Positions 59,091-64,000 of a stretch of 64,000 nt of DNA are shown in pieces (position 1 is the stretch's first letter; each line of letters begins with the position of its first letter). A program made the position numbers and the translations under genes. The DNA is taken from positions 33,408,242 through 33,472,241 of the forward strand of contig NC_063257.1 in NCBI RefSeq assembly GCF_019578655.1, written 5' to 3'. The stretch is from Ricinus communis (Eukaryota; Streptophyta; Magnoliopsida; Malpighiales; Euphorbiaceae). Under the pieces are notes generated by a model, which saw nothing but the letters and a program-made list of their open reading frames with translations, had not been told where the DNA came from and did not search any database.

Positions 59091-60900
59091 ATGGGTTGGA
59101 AGAGGTAAGATAGTGGGAGGCTGGGAAGAGGGCCCATTTCTCTGAGAATCAAAACTGTATTAGAACATTTAGAAAGACTGAGATGCCAAGAAGATATGGC
59201 CAGCGAAAGAGCTAATGAACAAGACATTAAGATCCTCAAGAATACTATAATCAAAGACTTAAGAGGTGTGATTTGGGAGGAACTTCAACAACTCCTAGCT
59301 GGGATGGCTGCAAACTAAACCCCATCCGCTGCTCTTGTTCCATCGATTAACCCACCTATTGCTATGGACCTAGCTGTGGTTGCCGCTAAGACTGCTGCTA
59401 CCACTGTAGCTGCCATTGTCGGGGTTAATGCCAATGCCGAGGACCCAGCTAGAATGGGAGTGCCCATAACTTTTGGGATTTTGATAAGTTCATGCTTGAC
59501 CAAGCTAAAAGGGAGATTGCCCTTGCCACCAATGAAGTTGTAAGCGAACTGAGTGCCCGGCTTGACAAAATGCAGGGTATGCTAGAAATCAAAGGGTTGG
59601 AGCCAACCTATGATTTTAAAGAGCTTGTATTGACGGGGGAAGATAAGATGCCTGTGAAGTTCAGGACGCCCGAGATGAACAAGTTCAACGCGATTGGTGA
59701 TCTGAAAGTCCATTTGAAGCAGTACATGACCATCATGGGAACTACTCAACTCCGCAAGACCCAGATTGTTAAGCTATTCATGCTGTCACTGGAAGGACCC
59801 GCAGTCAACTGATATCATGGTGTGGAGAAATCCACCAAAGCTAAGTGGCAGGGTTTGTACAACTCCTTCGTCAAGCAATATGACTACAACACTCATCTGG
59901 AGGTGTCAATCAGGGACCTCGAATCCACTAAACAGAAGACAAATGAGGCCTTCTCTGATTTCTTGACTAGATGGAGGAATAAGGCTGGACTGATGAAGAA
60001 CAAGCCCTTTGAAAAGGACCAGGTTCATATGGTGGTCCGAAATGTCCTTCCTAGATGGGTTGAAAGGTTGTAGATGATGAGCCCGAAGAGCTTCATGGAT
60101 CTGTACGATGACGGGCTACAAGTTAAGGAAATAGAGAATGACAAGAGAAAGACTGTGAGAACTGGCGGAAGGGCGAACTACCAGGCTAGAGGGAGTAAGG
60201 CCCTGGACGTAAATGATGTGTAGTAACCAATGAAGTTTTCTAACTTCAAGCAACCTCTTTGTAAGCTCTTTGAGAGATTGGTTGAGAATGGCAATGCTCC
60301 AACCTACCACCCTAAAGAACCTACCGAACACAAATGTACCCATATACAAGCCCAACCCTTACTGTAAATTCCACCAAGCACCTGGCCACCAAACTAATAA
60401 CTACATTCGGCTAGAGCATGAAATCTAGGACCTTATCGACATCGGAAAGCTCACTAACCCAGAATAGCCTAGCACTAGAAGAAACCCCTTACTAAGCTAT
60501 AACAACACAGTACCCCGAACAAAGTGTCCATGATTAATCTTGACTTCAGTGAAGAGGAAATCATGAACTCCTTCATAGACATACCCTAAGCTGAACCATT
60601 AGTCGAGCCAAAAAGCCCATAAAAAACCTTAATCGAGCTGAGGGCACTACTATAACACCTACAATAGAACGGGAAGCTTAAGCTCCAATAGCCAAAAGAT
60701 AGTCCTAAGCCTCACAATGGTGAGTATTGTGAGTATCACCAGGCTTTCGAGCATATGACGGACTAGTGCAACCGTCTCAAGCACGAGATCTAGGACTTAA
60801 TCAAGTCTATAGAATGAGAGGTTGAACAACTTCCTCGATATGATTAGGAAGACTTGCTTGGGCAGCCCTCGGGCAAATATGATTTCAGGGTCCGGTACTT
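59091..60900 (+). pseudogene. gag: Tat copy A gag, best preserved capsid region
   Basis: Begins ATGGGTTGGAAGAGG then stops. Pieces: ERANEQDIKILKNTIIKDLR, an alanine-rich stretch to about 59450, and after a frame change a 106-aa frame (59492-59812) with MLDQAKREIALATNEVVSEL, ARLDKMQGMLEIKG, KFRTPEMNKFNAIGDLKVHL and IVKLFMLSLEGPAVN, then a stop. The frame resumes at 59822-60073 with KWQGLYNSFVKQYDYNTHLE, SIRDLESTKQ, FSDFLTRWRNKAGLMKNKPF. A zinc-finger-like CEYH...H...C (YCEYHQAFEHMTD*CNRLKHE) is at about 60733-60790. This gag would form the particle; here stops separate every part. Confidence 0.82.
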
Positions 60901-61429
60901 AAGACCACCCTCAATTGATGTTTGGATCAAAGATATTGTGCCAACTGGTTGGGGATCAAATAATGATCAAGCCGCTTATAGGCCTTGTCTCTTGGAGGTC
61001 TGAAAAGAAAGGGAAAAGAAGTCAGTAATGGTTATTGACATCTGGTATAGTTTCGAGGATGAGAATGAGGTTCAAGACATCGAGACTAAGGAAATCTAGG
61101 CAGACAACGATTCTGAGACTAAGCCAGTGGGTAAGGGTAAGGAAGCCAAGGTACAAGAGTTGAAGCAAGAAAAACAAGCACCTGAAGACAGGAATGCCGT
61201 GTTGCTAGAACAATAGAGGAAGGAGAAGAAGATAACTGATGTGCAGGAGTTGTTGATGCATTCATCAGATCATAGAAAGGCTATGATCCAGGCCTTATCT
61301 GGTATAAGTATCAGCACACCAACTACCCCTAAGGAGATGATCAAAACGGTAATTAACAGGACTACCGAGATGATTACCTTCTCAGACGAGGACCTACCAT
61401 TTGAGGGAAGGGAGCACAACAAGACCTGA
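60901..61429 (+). pseudogene. Gag-protease spacer and start of protease, Tat copy A
   Basis: Spacer words PPSIDVWIKDIVP and SVMVIDIWYSFEDENEVQDI precede the frame 61241-61429 (MQELLMHSSDHRKAMIQALS, ITFSDEDLPFEGREHNKT). The frame ends before the VDDGS active site: the sequence jumps to RNase H at about 61430. All of the catalytic protease, the linker and RT are deleted. Confidence 0.75.
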
Positions 61430-61997
61430 TGTGTGGGATGAACATTGTTAAGAGGCCTTCAACAAAATCAACGAATACCTGATGAAGCCATCGGTAGTCA
61501 AGCCGCCGAAGGATGGCAAGCTGCTAATCCTATACTTGGCCTTGGAGGAAGAACCTGTGGGGGCGATGGTAGCATAATGCAGGCCACATGATGTGGAGCA
61601 TGTGGTCTATTACCTTAGCAAGAAGTTACTGCCTTATGAATCAAAGTACAACCTCGTGGAAAAGACGTGCCTAGCCATGATATAGGCTATAATTGAGGCA
61701 CTATTTCCAATCTTATAAAGTGCAAGCAATTTCAATAATAGACCCTTTGAAATACTTATTCGAGACTTCAGCTCTTATGGAAAAGTTGGCTAGATGGTTA
61801 GTGCTCCTAACAAAATTCAACATTGAGTACATCACTAAGAAGGTAGTCAAGGGTAGGGCTGTGGCTGAGTTTTTAGCCTAGTACGCGATTGAAAGGACGA
61901 CCCTTCAAAATTTGTTAATTACATGATTTCTACCTCCTTACCCACCATCACCATAGACTACTCAGTCCGAGTTACTCGCAAATTATGAGAGTTTCAT
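61430..61997 (+). pseudogene. Tat copy A retroviral RNase H, truncated
   Basis: Reads AFNKINEYLMKPSVVKPPKD, LLILYLALEEEPVGAMVA, HVVYYLSKKLLPYESKYNLV, EKTCLAM, then a frame change to MRHYFQSYKVQAISIIDPLK and LARWLVLLTKFNIEYITKKV, VKGRAVAEFLA (frame 61693-61881). It ends in the start of the second RNase H and is cut at 61997 by another LTR. Confidence 0.78.
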
Positions 61998-64000
61998 TGT
62001 CACGACTCGATATGTGGGTCCGTGACCGGAACTAGGGAATGGGTAGACTTAAGGCCATTGAATCCCGTAGTAAGCCTTACAGACTAATAGTTCAAATAAA
62101 AAGCTAATAAAATATCATTAATTATGACTGACATGGACCAGAATAATCACAACAAATTTAAAAGTACTCTACTACGGAAGGTCTAGAGTATAAAATAACT
62201 TAAAATATGGAAGTACATATTATTTACAAAAAAGCTTGATGAAGAAGAAGTCGAATTTGTCACAATGCAGATGACGAAGAACTGTATCACACGAAAAATA
62301 AAAGCGGGGCTATCGGTCCGGGAGTGAGTTAAAATCAAATAATCTTGTAACTATTGCAGTCTTCTCAGAAAAATAATAATTATTATATCAGTATAACATG
62401 CCATGTACATCAAATATGAGTCATACCATAATCTTAAAAATAAAATACATTTTAACACTTGTAGGATGAGTGGCTCAATAGAACCCTAACTCCAAATACT
62501 AGCAGCCTTTCAGCTCTCTTAATTCCAACAGGTTTAGTACCCAGAGAGCAAGCTCGACCAGGGTCCTTGCATCCAGCCTGAACACTTAATTCCCAATTAA
62601 GCTGGTGCTTAGAAAGCATTGCTCGACCAGAGACCTTTCTCCGGCAGTCAACTTTCACAGCCTAGAGAGTTATACTCGACCAGGGCAAAAATCCATAATA
62701 ACCTTGTTACCTGTCTTTAATCATCACCGGTGTCCACGCGGTCCTGATGTAACCCATTAGGTGGCATGTTCTACTATAGCCTCATCCCAATATCACAATC
62801 AACACATATATAATAATCATAGTCTAACATAATCATTCAGCACATACCGAAATAAAGATTTAGAAATTTAGGGAAAGCAAACATGCAATTTGTATATAGA
62901 AATAATAATAATGATTGTATTAATATAACATTAAGTATCAAAATAACGATATAATATTACTGATAATAATATTAAAATTATTCTCAATAATTAACAATTA
63001 AATAAAATTATTTATATTGCGATACTAATAATTATATTAAACATAATTTTTAAAGTATCATATTAAATTTAGACTTGACAATAGTGCAAAGATTATATTA
63101 CTTTAACTCACAGTTCTAACACGCTCCGTAGTTCGCTCTTATGCCTCGGGTGGAGTTGGAGGGAAGAATTGATTATCTATTCACGAAAACACTCAATTAA
63201 TAGACATTCCTAAATTTTTCCTAGGCCTAGACCCTTAGATTAGACTGCCTAAAATTAATCTAGACTCGAGAAATCTGTCGAAAATTCGACAGAACCTCCC
63301 CTAAATTACGGATATTTACCCCCCGTAAAATGGGTCCAGAACCTGCCAAAGACACAACAAATATACTACGATTAATTAAATTCAATAAATTTTTAAACTA
63401 TCCATCACATGTAATTAATAGCAACAATATTTTTTTAAAATTACAACATAATTTCTCGAGTCTAAATAAAATTATACCGAGTCGAAATTGTAATATTTCG
63501 CGCGTCCGAAAAAACCAGGGTCCGAAAGCTGGTCCTCCCAACGGTGTCGGAATTTGAATCCGGAAGTGCCTACACGAAGTTTGAGTTGCAAGAAGTTTGA
63601 AAGTACAAGAATTCCGATCGGAACGTGACTGGAAGACATCGGAAAGATGCTGCACCGGTGATGCTTTCTGAGGCTGCCGGTGGGGATTTTTGCGGCAAAG
63701 GAGGTCATTCCCCGGGTCTTCAGGGGTGGGAGTCCGTTTCCATTGTCGGTTTGCCGAAAAGACACCGACAAGAGGTCGAACGACGAAGGCAACCCCTCTT
63801 TCTTTGGTCAGGACCGACGGAAAGCTGTTGGACGGCGGCGAGCTGGCTGGGCGACGAGGGTAAGGGTCGAAATCGATGAGGAGAGGGAGAAGGAATGAGG
63901 AAGGAAGAGAGGAGGGAGAGGGGAGAAAAGGAAGAAGGAAGGAAACAAAAGGTAAGAGGGAGAGAAAGGAAAGATAAAGAGAGAAAAAAATTTCTTTTTT
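61998..64000 (-). repeat. Start of a long LTR, possibly Tekay/Del-type, cut by window end
   Basis: At 61998 Tat homology ends and TGTCACGACTCGATATGTGG begins. On the minus strand this would be the LTR end CGAGTCGTGACA, a common end of plant Tekay/Del LTRs. No protein of any kind is supported inside. Features seen: an AT-rich middle (62880-63090), a CCCCCCGTAAAATGGGTCC block near 63320, and a GA-rich end (63870-64000), which on the minus strand would be a CT-rich leader of a transcript. The GA-rich frames at 63625-63898 are not convincing. It could also be host non-coding DNA. Confidence 0.45.
63870..64000. repeat. GA-rich low-complexity tract
   Basis: Almost pure purine sequence (GAGGGAGAAGGAATGAGGAA and similar) to the window end. 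Confidence 0.9.

Noticed and set aside
63398..63898. Frames of 72-106 aa on both strands near the window end
   Set aside because: They overlap one another in opposite directions, have no known motif, and the region is GA-rich and probably LTR; not enough to call a gene.

Overview
The window is plant nuclear DNA made almost entirely of old, nested transposable elements. I found no intact host gene, rRNA, tRNA gene or CRISPR array. The plant assignment rests on Ty3/gypsy elements of two plant types (a Tat/Ogre-like family with very long LTRs, and chromovirus-type elements), tRNA-derived primer binding sites, a Ty1/copia LTR and a hAT transposon. The AT-rich sequence and stacked insertions suggest gene-poor, possibly pericentromeric heterochromatin of a flowering plant, probably a eudicot. 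The species cannot be fixed from the sequence.

Layout from left to right. 1-1532: edge-truncated Tat LTR (minus). 1533-6160: a decayed chromovirus-like element on the plus strand (leader, gag, zinc knuckle, protease) whose gag is split by a solo Tat LTR (2728-4965). 6161-22381: Tat copy C (plus), with a remnant 5' LTR, primer binding site, gag, protease, a 3' region with a 21-bp minisatellite, and a full 3' LTR. Its gag is split by Tat copy B (minus, 7864-17880), framed by a perfect 5-bp duplication GAGTC. 22382-44663: Tat copy D (minus), read from integrase back to its 5' LTR. D is interrupted by a 1.4-kb insertion (22475-23899), a complete chromovirus-type element with 943-bp LTRs (24755-32324, duplication CATTC), and a hAT transposon (36081-41831) that carries two overlapping frames resembling an endogenous pararetrovirus fragment. 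44680-about 47075: a Ty1/copia-like LTR and decayed internal sequence. 47076-56220: Tat copy E (minus), interrupted by a solo LTR of another family (51216-55265, duplication TTGAT) that itself holds an AT-rich terminal-inverted-repeat element (51715-54002). 56221-61997: Tat copy A (plus), which landed in E's gag and is cut off by a different long LTR running from 61998 to the end.

The Tat copies share one plan: LTR of about 2.2 kb, putative tRNA-Arg primer site, long leader, gag with an alanine-rich N-terminal region, aspartic protease, RT, RNase H, a second (archaeal-type) RNase H, integrase, and a repeat-rich 3' region. Copies A, B, C and D have each lost a different internal segment and E is fullest, but all carry many stops. 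None can be autonomous. The chromovirus-type element keeps long RNase H/integrase reading frames but has stops in gag, a broken protease motif and a 499-bp tandem duplication in RT.

I did not find a new functional system. The items most worth checking are the quasi-palindromic repeat clusters in all the Tat LTRs, the pararetrovirus-like frames inside the hAT element, the 21-bp minisatellite, the 1.4-kb insertion flanked by 36-bp direct repeats, and the duplicated RT segment. All similarity statements come from reading the sequence by eye. Percentages are hand counts.
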